From: Utricularia gibba
Taxonomy: Eukaryota > Streptophyta > Magnoliopsida > Lamiales > Lentibulariaceae
Reading direction: 5' to 3'
Length of the DNA: 64,000 nucleotides
NCBI GenBank assembly: GCA_002189035.1
Contig: NEEC01000035.1
Coordinates: forward strand, 31,409 to 95,408
The position numbers and the translations under genes were made by a program. Numbering within the stretch: the stretch's first letter is position 1; each line of letters starts with the position of its first letter. Below, one piece after another: positions 1-11,760 of this stretch. A model generated the notes under the pieces. That model was not told where the DNA came from, made no database searches, and saw only the letters and a program-made list of their open reading frames with translations.

Positions 1-3000
1 ATGCCGGGCGCAGCATGACTCATCACGTTTTCAGGATATGGCCTACCGAACGGTGTGCGAGGCCACCTTTGATGCAGGACTGCTTTCGAGGGACACGAGC
101 TTGTTCAGAGAAATAAAACCGGTGTGCGAGAACCATGTTAATGCAGTCGACAACGTTGTTCTCGTCGCCTCGAAAACCCATACGGGTGCCAAAACGAAAT
201 TTACGGCCGATCGAGCTCATCCTCGGACGAAGAAGCTTTCAACACGGAAGCTGACCGGCACGGAAAGGGGTTCGAAACGGTATGCCGGGCGCAGCTGACT
301 CATCACGAGCTTCGTCTGCGCGAAGTACCGTGCCGAGAAAAGAATAGGCCCGAGCATGATGGATTGTTTTCTGGCACGGAACGCTGACTGCGGCACTAGA
401 AGGGGCCATGAAAAGACTCATCGACGGTCAGGATATTACCGAACGCCGAGGCTGAGGCTGTATATCGGGGCAGCTCGAAAATACCGATCGCGATCGTCTG
501 ACCGGCACGTGTGTCGGGCGGGCTGAATATAAGGCGGGATAAAAATCGAAACGATAGAATGCTTTCAACACGGAAGCTGACCGGCACGCGAAACGGTATG
601 TGAGGTTTTCACCGACCTGTTGAGGCTTTAGAGATCGCCTCGAAAACCCATACTTCACGGCCTTAAAATCGCGACCTCGTCATTCTAATCGACGCATCTG
701 TTTTCTAAGGGATGAAAGGCGAACGTCGCGAGCTCGGATGTTCTCTGGCAGCTTAACGATCAATACGGGGCCTGAAAAAAATTCGATCGACGAATGCATC
801 CTCGGACGAAGAAGCTTTCAACACGGAAGCTGACCGGCACGGAAAGGGGTTCGAAACGGTATGCCGGGCGCAGCATGACTCATCACGGTTTTCAGGATAT
901 GGCCGAAATACCGAACGGTGTGCGAGGCCACCATGAGGCTGCAGTAGGTTGTTCAGAGATCGCCTCGAAAACCCATACTTCACGGCCTGAAAAAACAGGC
1001 CGACCATGCGTGTTTTATTGACGCACTTGTTGAGGCAGGGACATTGTTCAGAGATCGCCTCGAAAACCCATACTTCACGTCATCCAATAAAACGCAGATG
1101 TTTTGCAAGAAAATCACAATCGCGTCGATTCTCGTGTTCCGAGTCGCATCGTCGCGAACGTGGTGGCCAATTTGTGGCACATCTGAAGGCTAATAAGGCG
1201 ATAATTCGAGCGATGCATCCTCGGACGAAGAAGCTTTCAACACGGAAGCTTTCGAAACGGTATTCGGACGAAGAACGCTGAGGCCGGTAGAAGGGGCACG
1301 AAAGATAGTCGCAAACGACGGGCTCGACGAGCTTTGATGCATCCTCGGACGAAGAAGCTTTCAACACGGAAGCTGACCGGCACGGAAAGGGGTTCGAAAC
1401 GGTATGTGGACGAGGCCACCATGAGGCTGCAGTACACGGGCTTCAAGAATCGCGAAAACCGAGCATGCATCCTTTTCATGACCGGCACCCGGTATTGGCA
1501 CCCAGATGTTTTCAGAGATCGCCTCGAAAACCCATACTTCACGGTCTTCTCGAAAAACGCGGCCAATTTGTCACATCTGAAGTAAGATAAGGCGATAATT
1601 CGAGCTTGATGCCATCACTCGGACGATAGAATGCATTTCAACACGGAAGCTGACCGGCACGGAAAGGGGTTCGAAACGGTATGCCGGGCGCAGCACTCAT
1701 CACGGTTTTCAGGATATGGCCGAAATACCGAACGGTGTGCGAGGCCACCATGAGGCTGCGGGTAGGATAGGCCTTGTTCAGAGATCGCCTCGAAAACCCA
1801 TACTTCATCATCCAATAAAACGCAGATGTTTCAGCGTCGAAGGTCGATTCTCGAAGTCGCATCGTCGCGAACGTGGTGGCCAATTTGTGGCACATCTGAA
1901 GGCTAAGATAAGGCGATAATTCGAGCTTTGATGCATCCTCGGACGAAGAAGCTTTCAACACGGAAGCTGACCGGCACGGAAAGGGGTTCGAAACGGTATG
2001 CCGGGCGCAGCGAAGACTTTTTTAGGCTGACCGGCCGGAAAGGGGTCGAAACGTGCCGCCGCAGGCTGACAATAGCACACAAATCAGTCCGAGGCCTGAA
2101 GATCGTTACGAACCCATCGTCGTTCTCTCGACTTTCATACGGAAGGCACGAGAAAATACGATCGACGAGCTCGTTTCTTTCTCTGACGACTTCCACCATG
2201 AGGCTTTTGTTCAGAGATAAGGCACCACGAAAAACACAGGCCGAGAATGCGTTTCAACACGGAAGCTTTCGAAACGGTATGCAGGACTCATCATTTTCAC
2301 CGAAACCGAACGGTGTGCGAGGCCACCATGAGGCTGCGGTAGTTGTTCAGAGATCGCCTCGAAAACCCATACTTCACGTCACCAATAAAACGCAGATGTT
2401 TTGCTCACAATCGAAAAAACGAAAACGATAATTCGAGCATGCGTTTCAACACGGAAGCTGACCGGCACGGAAAGGGGTTCGAAACGGTAAGAGCACTTGT
2501 GTGAGGCTTTTGTTCAGAGATCGCCTCGAAAACCCATACTTCACGTCGCCTTCGAAGATCGAACGCCAATTTGTGGCACATCTGAAGGCTAACGATAATT
2601 CGAGCTTTGATGCATCCTCGGACGAAGAAGCTTTCAACACGGAAGCTGACCGGCACGGAAAGGGGTTCGAAACGGTATGCCGGGCGCAGCATGACTCATC
2701 ACGGTTTTCAGGATATGGCCGAAATACCGAACGGTGTGCGAGGCCACCATGAGGCTTTTGTTCAGAGATCGCCTCGAAAACCCATACTTCACGTCACCCA
2801 ATAAAACGCAGGTGATTCTCGTGAGTCGCATCGTCGCGAACGTGGTGGCCAATTTGTGGCACATCTGAAGGCTAAGATAAGGCGATAATTCGAGCGACAT
2901 GTTTTGTCGCACGAAGAACGAACCATGAGGCTGATACGGAAAGGCACTTATAGTCGCAATACTCATCCGAACAATCATTTTATGCGAACGGTTTTCAGGA

Positions 3001-4009
3001 TATGGCCGAGGCGAACCATGAGGCTGTTAGCGGGGCAGCTGAAGATAACGACCCGAAAATGTTTCGAAACGGTAAGCATGACGAGCTTGTTGAGGCTTTT
3101 GTTCAGAGATCGCCTCGAAAACCCATACTTCACGTCAGCAGCTTCAAGAAACCCACATCTCCGAGCTCGATAAAGAAAAGCTCCGAGCTCGGACGAAGAA
3201 GCTTTCTAAAAACGACCGGAAAGTGTTTTATGCCGGGCGCAGCGTGCCATCACGGTTTGGATATTTGTGGACGGTAGGCCACCATGAGGCTGCGGGTAGA
3301 GAAAAACCCATACTTCACGTCAGAGCTCGAAGAATCCATCTTCCCACACGTACGTCGAGCCGTTTTTTCGAAACGGTATTTGCACCGAAATATCGACCAC
3401 CATCTGCGTTTCTCGTCGAGGTCATCGAACGGTCGTGGCCAATTTGTGGCACATCTGAAGGCTAAGATAAGGCGATAATTCGAGCTTTGATAATGCTCTA
3501 TATTCGACTTCTGAGGCAGAGAGAGCCTCGGGCACAAGGAAAGGGAAAACGTGTACACGAAGGCGCGAGCGTGACTCATCTTTTCTTGGCACCGAACCGA
3601 ACCATGAGGCTGCGGGTATTCCGAGGCAGCTGAAGGCAAACACACATCTCCCGTTCAATGCCTTCGAAAATTGACTGCAGCCGAAATTGTTGAGGCTGCG
3701 GGTAGGATTGTTCAGAGATCGCCTCGAAAACCCATACTTCACGTCAGTAATCACAATCGCGTCGATTCTCGAGTCGCATCGTCGCGAACGTGGTGGCCAA
3801 TTTGTGGCACATCTGAAGGCTAATATAAGGCGATAATTCGAGCTCTGATGCATCCTCGGACGAAGATTTCGGAAGCTTTCTCCGTGAGCCGACCGAACGG
3901 TCGATGAGGCTGTTCAGAGATCGCCTCGAAAACCGTGCAGCATGCGTCGAAGATCGTCGCGAACGTGCCAATTTGTGGCACATCTGAAGGCGGCGATAAT
4001 TCGAGCTTG
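1..4009 (+). repeat. Degenerate left part of the satellite array
   Basis: Unit register is mostly lost here. Conserved boxes recur intact: the cctcggacgaagaagctttcaa box at about 213-295, 793-874, 1,333-1,407, 1,928-2,012 and 2,607-2,692; the agagatcgcctcgaaaaccc box near 955, 1,052, 1,515, 1,773, 2,349, 2,515, 2,765, 3,105 and 3,715; and the aatttgtggcacatctgaag box near 1,170, 1,890, 2,570, 2,850, 3,440 and 3,800. Between them lie stretches such as 300-560, 660-780, 2,020-2,300, 2,895-3,080 and 3,485-3,690 that only loosely resemble the unit and hold nothing else I recognise. Units here carry gaagaagctttc (with a HindIII site), gagctttgatgc and ctaagataagg instead of the core gaagatgctttc, gagctctgatgc and ctaatataagg. 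Satellite array margins are commonly more diverged than their interiors, so this may lie near the array edge. Confidence 0.85.
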
Positions 4010-4981
4010 ATGCATCCTCGGACGAAGAAGCTTTCAACACGGAAGCTGACCGGCACGGAAAGGGGTTCGAAACGGTATGCCGGGCGCAGCGTGACTCATC
4101 ACGGTTTTCAGGATATCGAAATACCGAACGGTGTGCGAGGCCACCATGAGGCTGCGGGTAGGACACACCAGAGCTTGTTCAGAGATCGCCTCGAAAACCC
4201 ATACTTCACGTCACCCAATAAAACGCAGATGTTTTGCAAGCGAAAATCACAATCGCGTCGATTCTCGTGTTCCGAGTCGCATCGTCGCGAACGTGGTGGC
4301 CAATTTGTGGCACATCTGAAGGCTAAGATAAGGCGATAATTCGAGCTCTGATGCATCCTCGGACGAAGAAGCTTTCAACACGGAAGCTGACCGGCACGGA
4401 AAGGGGTTCGAAACGGTATGCCGGGCGCAGCGTGACTCATCACGGTTTTCAGGATATCGCCGAAATACCGAACGGTGTGCGAGGCCACCATGAGGCTGCG
4501 GGTAGGGACACACCAGAGCTTGTTCAGAGATCGCCTCGAAAACCCATACTTCACGTCACCCAATAAAACGCAGATGTTTTGCAAGGCGAAAATCACAATC
4601 GCGTCGATTCTCGTGTTCCGAGTCGCATCGTCGCGAACGTGGTGGCCAATTTGTGGCACATCTGAAGGCTAAGATAAGGCGATAATTCGAGCTCTGATGC
4701 ATCCTCGGACGAAGAAGCTTTCAACACGGAAGCTGACCGGCACGGGGGGTTCGAAACGGTATGCCGGGCGCAGCGTGACTCATCACGCAGGACCCGAACA
4801 TGAGGCTGCGGGTAGGACAGAGCTTGTTCAGAGATCGCCTCGAAAACCCATACTTCACGTCACCCAATAAAACGCAGATGTTTTGCATCACAATCGCGTC
4901 GAAAAACCCACTCTCGTTTTCGTTTCGAAATCGTCTGGTGGCCAATTTGTGGCACATCTGAAGGCTACGATAAGAGCTCTG
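4010..4981 (+). repeat. Three units, first intact run from the left
   Basis: Unit starts at 4,010, 4,351 and 4,697 give lengths of 341, 346 and 285 bp. The first two have all landmarks in order. The third loses bases around 4,785-4,800 and 4,895-4,935. They combine left-end traits (gaagaagctttc, ctaagataagg) with core traits (gagctctgatgc at 4,351 and 4,697) and have the type A-like ttttcaggatatcg segment, so they look transitional between the degenerate left part and the core. Confidence 0.85.
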
Positions 4982-6725
4982 ATGCATCCTCGGACGATAA
5001 TTTCGCGCTGAGGCCCCTCGCACCATGAATTCTCGTTACTTCACGGCAGATGTTTTGCAAGCGAAAATCACAATCGCGTCGATTCTCGTGTTCCGAGTCG
5101 CATCGTCGCGAACGTGGTGGCCAATTTGTGGCACATCTGAAGGCTAATATAAGGCGATAATTCGAGCTCTGATGCATCCTCGGACGAAGCTTTCGCTTTC
5201 GAAACATGCAAGGACGAACTCTGAGGCTTTTGGAGATCGCCGACCGGCCGGAAAGCGTCGGTGTTCCGAGTCGCAAACGTGGTGGCCAATTTGTGGCACA
5301 TCTGAAGGCTAATATAAGGCGATAATTCGAGCTCTGATGCATCCTCGGACGAAGATGCTTTCAACACGGAAGCTTTCGAAACGGTAAGCGTGACGGATCG
5401 ATTCGAACCATAGCGAGCTCCGAGTCAGCATCACAATCGCGTCGATTCTCGTGTTCCGAGTCGCATCGTCGCGAACGTGGTGGCCAATTTGTGGCACATC
5501 TGAAGGCTAATATAAGGCGATAATTCGAGCTCTGATGCATCCTCGGACGACGGAAGCTGACTTTCGAAACGGTATGCGGGCGCTTGATCACATGAGCAAG
5601 AAAATCACAATCAGCGTCGATGGCAGATTTTTGTCACAATCGCGTCGATTCTCGTGTTCCGAGTCGCATCGTCGCGAACGTGGTGGCCAATTTGTGGCAC
5701 ATCTGAAGGCTAATATAAGGCGATAATTCGAGCTCTGATGCATCCTCGGACGAAGAAGCTTTCAACACGGAAGCTGACCGGCACGGAAAGGGCTCTCGAT
5801 CTTATGAATCAGCGCTCGAAAACCCATACTTCACGTCACGCACTGACAAATACGTGCGACGAATGCGGATCAATTTCGTTTGGAGAGCTTGTTCAGAGAT
5901 CCGTCGAGTGCAGCATGAAAAACACAATCGCGTCGATTCGTGTTCGAAACGATGTCGCATCGAGCGATCGCGAATAAGGGCTAATATAAGGCGATAATTC
6001 GAGCTCGACCATGCATCCTCGGACGAAGAAGCTTTCAACACGGAAGCTGACCGGCACGGATCCTCGGGTATGCCGGGCGCAGCGTGACTCATCGACGAAT
6101 GCAGGATATGATACCCGAACGGTGTGCGAGGCCACCATGAGGCTGCGGGTAGGAACACACGGAGCTTGTTCAGAGATCGCCTCGAAAACCCATACTTCAC
6201 GTCACCCAATAAAACGACAGATGTTTTTTCAGAAATCGGCGTCGATTCTCGAAGTCGCATCGTCGCGAACGTGGTGGCCAATTTGTGGCACATCTGAAGG
6301 CTAATATAAGGCGATAATTCGAGCTCTGATGCATCCTCGGACGAAGATGCGGAAGCTTTCGAAACATGCCAAGCTGTTCTTTCTCTAAGGCACGAGCATA
6401 ATTTGACGATCCAATGAATTTCATTTTCCGTCGCCGAGAAAACCATGAGGCTGCGAGTAGTAGGCCTCGAAGATCGTTCGAGAAGCCCGAGCTCTGATGC
6501 ATCCTCGGACGAAGATGCAACACGTGACCGGCATAAACCCAGAGATCTTCAAGATATCGACGAGATGCCGAACCGAGGCCACCATGAGGCTGCGGGTAGG
6601 AGAGCTTCTCTCGATACACGTCAGTCAAAAAATCGCGTCGAGTGTTCCGAGTCGCATCGTCGCGAACGTGGTGGCCAATTTGTGGCACATCTGAAGGCTA
6701 AGATAAGGCGATAATTCGAGCTCTG
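4982..6725 (+). repeat. Block of shortened satellite units
   Basis: Unit starts (the ATGCAT) at 4,982, 5,172, 5,337, 5,535, 5,738, 6,011, 6,329, 6,497 and 6,726 give lengths of 190, 165, 198, 203, 273, 318, 168 and 229 bp. The shortest units keep the start box and the end block (cacaatcgcgtcgattctcg through gcgataattcgagctc) but lose much or all of the middle third with gaggccaccatgagg and cgaaaacccatacttc. The first core-type gaagatgc appears at about 5,355, and a type B-like gatcttcaagatatcgacg segment appears at about 6,547. Internal deletion is directly visible; the mechanism is not. Confidence 0.85.
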
Positions 6726-9700
6726 ATGCATCCTCGGACGAAGATGCTTTCAACACGGAAGCTGACCGGCACGAAACGGTAAGCGTGACTCATCAACGGT
6801 GTGCGAGGCCACCATGAGGCTGCGGGTAGGACACACCCAGAGCTTGTTCAGAGATCGCCTCGAAAACCCATACTTCACGTCATCCAATAAAACGCAGATG
6901 TTTTGCAAGCCGAAAATCACAATCGCGTCGATTCTCGTGTTCCGAGTCGCATCGTCGCGAACGTGGTGGCCAATTTGTGGCACATCTGAAGGCTAATATA
7001 AGGCGACGAGCTTGATGCAACGAAGATGCCTGACCGGCACGGAAATTCGAAACGCTGACGGACGAGGAACCATGAGGCTGCAGGTACGGAAAGGCAGGCA
7101 AGCCGAAAATCACAATCGCGTCGATTCTCGTGTTCCGAATCGTCGCGAACGCCAATTTGTGGCACATCTGAAGGCTAATATAAGGCGATAATTCGAGCTC
7201 TGATGCATCCTCGGACGAAGATGCTTTCAACACGGAAGCTGACCGGCACGGAAAGGGTTTATGTGGCACCGAAATACCGAACGGTGTGCGAGGCCACCAT
7301 GAGGCTGCGGGTAGGGACACCCAGAGCTTGTTCAGAGATCGCCTCGAAAACCCATACTTCACGTCACCAATAAAACGCAGATGTTTTGCAAGGAGTCGAA
7401 GTCGCATCGTCGCGAACGTGGTGGCCAATTTGTGGCACATCTGAAGGCTAAGATAAGGCGATAATTCGAGCTCTGATGCATCCTCGGACGAAGCTGACCG
7501 GCACGGAAAGGGGTTCGAAACGGTATGCCGGGCGCAGCGTGACGCTGCCGAACCGAGGCCACCATGAGGCTGCGGGTAGGAACGAGCAGTCGCCTCGAAA
7601 ACGGTGTGCATGAAATAACGTAATTCGGGCTCGATGAGCTCATCCTCGGAAGATGCTTTCATTTCTATTGACGCGAACGAGGCCACCATGAGGCTGCAGG
7701 TAGAGATCGCCTCGAAAGTCATCCAATAAAACGCAGATGTTTTGCAAGCCGAAAATCACAATCGCGTCGATTCTCGTGTTCCGATCGTTCGCACATCTGA
7801 AGGCTCCCATTCATATTCTAAACGGTGTGCGATGAGGCTGCGGGTTACAGGCCATGCAGAGATCGAACGAATAATCTTAAGGCCAGCTATGCATCCTCGG
7901 ACGAAGATGCCCGGCACGGAAAGGGGTTCGAAACGGTATGCCGGCGCAGCTGACTCATCACGGTTTTCAGGATATCGACCGAACGAGGCCACCATGAGAG
8001 GACACCCAGAGCTTGTTCAGAGATCGCCTCGAAAACGGCAGATGTTTTGCAAGCGAAAATCACAATCGCGTCGATTCTCGTGTTCCGCATCGTCGCGAAC
8101 GTGGTGGCCAATTTGTGGCACATCTGAAGGCTAAGATAAGGCGATAATTCGAGCTCTGATGCATCCTCGGACGAAGATGCTTTCAACACGGAAGCTGACC
8201 GGCACGGAAAGGGGTTCGAAACGGTATGCCGCGCAGCGTGACTCATCACGGTTTTCAGGATGACCGAACGGTGTGCGAACCATGAGGCTGCGGGTAGGAC
8301 ACACCAGAGCTTGTTCAGAGATCGCCTCGAAAACCCATACTTCACGTCACCAATAAAACGCAGATGTTTTGCAAGCCGAAAATCACAATCGCGTCGATTC
8401 TCGTGTTCCGAATCGTCGCGAACGTGGTGGCCAATTTGTGGCACATCTGAAGGCTCGACGAGCTCGATGCATCCTCGGACGAAGATGCTTTCAACACGGA
8501 AGCTGACCGGCACGGAAAGGGGTTCGACGGTATGCTGCGGGTAGGGCAGCGTGAAGGCTAATTCGCGTCGAAGATCGAACGTAATTTGACATCTGAAGGC
8601 TAGGCCGAATGCATCCTCGGACGAAGATGCTTTCAACACGGAAGCTGACCGGCGGACGAAACGGTATGAGAGGGGACCGAAAACCACTTACACGAGCTTG
8701 TTCAGAGATCGCCTCGAAAACCCATACTTCACGTCACCAATAAAACGCAGATGTTTTGCAAGCGAAAATCACAATCGCGTCGAAGTCGCATCGTCGCGAA
8801 CGTGGTGGCCAATTTGTGGCACATCTGAAGGCGATAATTCGAGCTTGATGCATCGTGCGGTGTCGATCTCGTGGTGGCTTTCATCTTCTAAGAAAGGCTA
8901 AAATACCGAACGGTGTGCGAGGCCACCATGAGGCTGAGGACACACCAGAGCTTGTTCAGAGATCGCCTCGAAAACCCATACTTCACGTCACGCAGATGTT
9001 TTGCAAGCTCACAATCGCGTCGATTCTCGTGTTCCGAGTCGCATCGTCGCGAACGTGGTGGCCAATTTGTGGCACATCTGAAGGCTAATATAAGGCGATA
9101 ATTCGAGCTGATGCATCCTCGGACGAAGCTTTCAACACGGAAGCTGACCGGCACGGAAAGGGGTTCGAAACGGTATGCCGGCGCAGCGTGACTCATCACG
9201 GTTCAGGATATCGCCGAACGGTGTGCGAGGCCACCATGAGCTGCGGGTAGGACACACCTAGACACACCAGAGATCGCCTCGAAAACCCATACTTCACGTC
9301 ACCAATAAAACGCAGATGTTTTGCAAGGCGAAATCACAATCGCGTCGATTCTCGTGTTCCGAGTCGCATCGTCGCGAACGTGGTGGCCAATTTGTGGCAC
9401 ATCTGAAGGCTAATATAAGGCGATAATTCGAGCTCTGATGCATCCTCGGACGAAGATGCTTTCAACACGGAAGCTGACCGGCACGGAAAGGGGTTCGAAA
9501 CGGTATGCCGCGCAGCGTGACTCATCACGGTTTTCAGGATATCGCCGAAATACCGAACGGTGTGCGAGGCCACCATGAGGCTGCGGGTAGGACACATGAG
9601 AGCTTGTTCAGAGATCGCGAAAACCCATATCTTCATCACCCAATAAAACGCAGATGTTTTGTTTTCGAAAATACACAATCGTCCGCGTGTTCCGATCGCA

Positions 9701-10768
9701 TCGTCGCGAACGTGGTGGCCAATTTGTGGCACATCTGAAGGCTAATATAAGAGCGATAATTCGCTTGATGCATTTCGACGAAGATCTTTCTGGAGATACC
9801 GGCACAAGGAAAGATTCGAAACGGTATGCCGGGCGCAGAGCGTGACTCATCATTTCGAGGTATATCGACCGAAATTGTGCGAGGCCACCATGAGAGCTGC
9901 CAGGAGACAAGGAGAGGCAACAGAGATCGCCTCGATCCATACTTTCAGAGACCCCAATGTTTTGCAGAGGAAAATCACGTCAGGCGAAAATTCGCGTCGA
10001 TGTTTCCGAGTCGCATCGTCGCGAACGTGGTGGCCAATTTGTGGCACATCTGAAGGCTAATATAAGGCGATAATTCGAGCTCTGATGCATCCTCACGGAC
10101 GAAGATGCTTTCAACACGGAAGCTGACCGGCACGGAAAGGGGTTCGAAACGTATGCCGGGCTCAGTGACTCATCATTTTCAGATATCGAAGAAATGAACG
10201 GTGTGCGAGGCCACCATGAGGCTGCGGGTAGGACACACCCAGAGCTTGTTCAGAGATCGCCTCGAAAAAATACCCATGACTTCACGTCATCAATAAAACG
10301 CAGATGTTTTGCAAGCGAAAATCACAATCGAAAATGTTCCGAGTCGCTCGTCGTGAACGTGGAAAGGGCGCACATCTGAAGGCTTCAAGATAAGGCGATA
10401 ATTCGATAGTCGCATCGTCGCGATGCCAATCACATCGCTACGAAGATGCATTTCAACACGGAAGCTGACCGGCACGGAAAGGGGTTCGAAACGGTATGCC
10501 GGGCGCAGCGTGACTTCTTTTTCAGATACGGTATACCGAACGGTGTGCGAGGCCACCATGAGGCGAGATGCGGGTAGGGACACACCAGAGCTTGTTCAGA
10601 GATCGCCTCGAAAACCCATACTTCACGTCACCCAATAAAACGCAGATGTTTTGCAAGGCGAAAATCACAATCGCGTCGATTCTCGTGTTCCGAGTCGCAT
10701 CGTCGCGAACGTGGTGGCCAATTTGTGGCACATCTGAAGGCTAATATAAGGCGATAATTCGAGCTCTG
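6726..10768 (+). repeat. Satellite units of mixed integrity
   Basis: About a dozen units with starts near 6,726, 7,203, 7,476, 7,889, 8,159, 8,467, 8,609, 8,848, 9,111, 9,438, 9,767, 10,087 and 10,447. Lengths vary because of internal deletions, for example in the units at 7,476, 8,467 and 8,609, and some unit starts are themselves altered (about 7,015 and 8,848). Core-type gaagatgctttc now dominates. Most variable segments are type A-like or truncated. The stretch 7,600-7,900 is scrambled and holds no other recognisable element. Confidence 0.85.
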
Positions 10769-11760
10769 ATGCATCCTCGGACGAAGATGCTTTCAACACG
10801 GAAGCTGACCGGCACGGAAAGGGGTTCGATATGCATCGCCAGATATCATACTCGAAAACCGGCAGATAAAAAGCAGAAATGTTATGCGCGCAGACAATCC
10901 TCGGACGAAGCTTGGTTTTCATCGCGTCCGAAAGGCCACCATCATAGACGTGGTCAGCAGCAAGGCGAATTCACAATCGATCGACATCTGAAGGCTAACG
11001 ATGAGCTCTGATGCATCGGACGAAGATGCTTCCAAAGCTGACCGATTTTGGCACATCTGAAGGTATGCCGAAGTCGCGTCGTAATTCTCTGACTCTGGGA
11101 TAATTCGAAGCTCTGTGCGAAACGGATGAGGCTGCTTAGGACTTGTTCAGAGATCGCATGATTTCATACTCGACGTCCGAGTCGCATCGTCGCGAACGTG
11201 GTGGCCAATTTGTGGCACATCTGAAGTAGGCGATCGCGAGGCGAAGCGAAAATCTGCGGGTCGCGTCACCTCTTGTTCCGAAAACTCACGTCGTCGCGAA
11301 CGCGTCGGTGTTCCGAGTCGCATCGTCGCGAACGTGGTGGCCAATTTGTGGCACATCTGAAGGCTAATATAAGGCGATAATTCGAGCTCTGATGCATCCT
11401 CGGACGCTTTCTGATGCATGCCTGACGGACGTTTTTGTCGAGGCCACCGAGGCTGGGGTAAACACGGGCTAGGAGTTCAGAGATCTTGTTCGAAACGATA
11501 TCGCGAGATGTGCGAAATGAACATACGTTCACGCAAGCAGATGTTCGCGTCGATTCTCGTGTTCCGAGTCGCGAAAATCACAATCGCGAATTCTCGTGGT
11601 CTCGAAAATGTGACGTGGACCCGAATGAAGAGGCTGCAGGATGTTTAAGGCGATAATCACAATCGCGTCGATTCTCGTGTTCCGAGTCGCATCGTCGCGA
11701 ACGTGGTGGCCAATTTGTGGCACATCTGAAGGCTAATATAAGGCGATAATTCGAGCTCTG
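10769..11760 (+). repeat. Scrambled patch after an intact start box
   Basis: The start box is normal from 10,769 to about 10,830. Unit order then collapses until about 11,640. Short words from different parts of the unit (cctcggacgaagctt, gcacatctgaagg, cgagtcgcatcgtcgcgaacgtgg) appear out of order and partly duplicated; for instance the gtggccaatttgtggcacatctgaag block occurs at about 11,200 and again at 11,340. The register is restored through the tail block at about 11,650-11,760. I see no gene and no foreign insertion; the sequence between the words is similar in composition to the unit. Confidence 0.8.

Noticed and set aside
1-4009. Possible unique flanking DNA or a broken gene at the left end
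   Set aside because: Unit boxes recur every few hundred bases throughout, and the sequence between them has unit-like words. Nothing resembles a gene.
6880-7722. A 280-codon open frame on the minus strand, the longest in the window
   Set aside because: It spans several satellite units and stays open only because local indels happen to keep frame. Its translation is the same repeated peptide words seen from other units and it has no known domain. Similar 60-200 codon frames occur in all six frames throughout.
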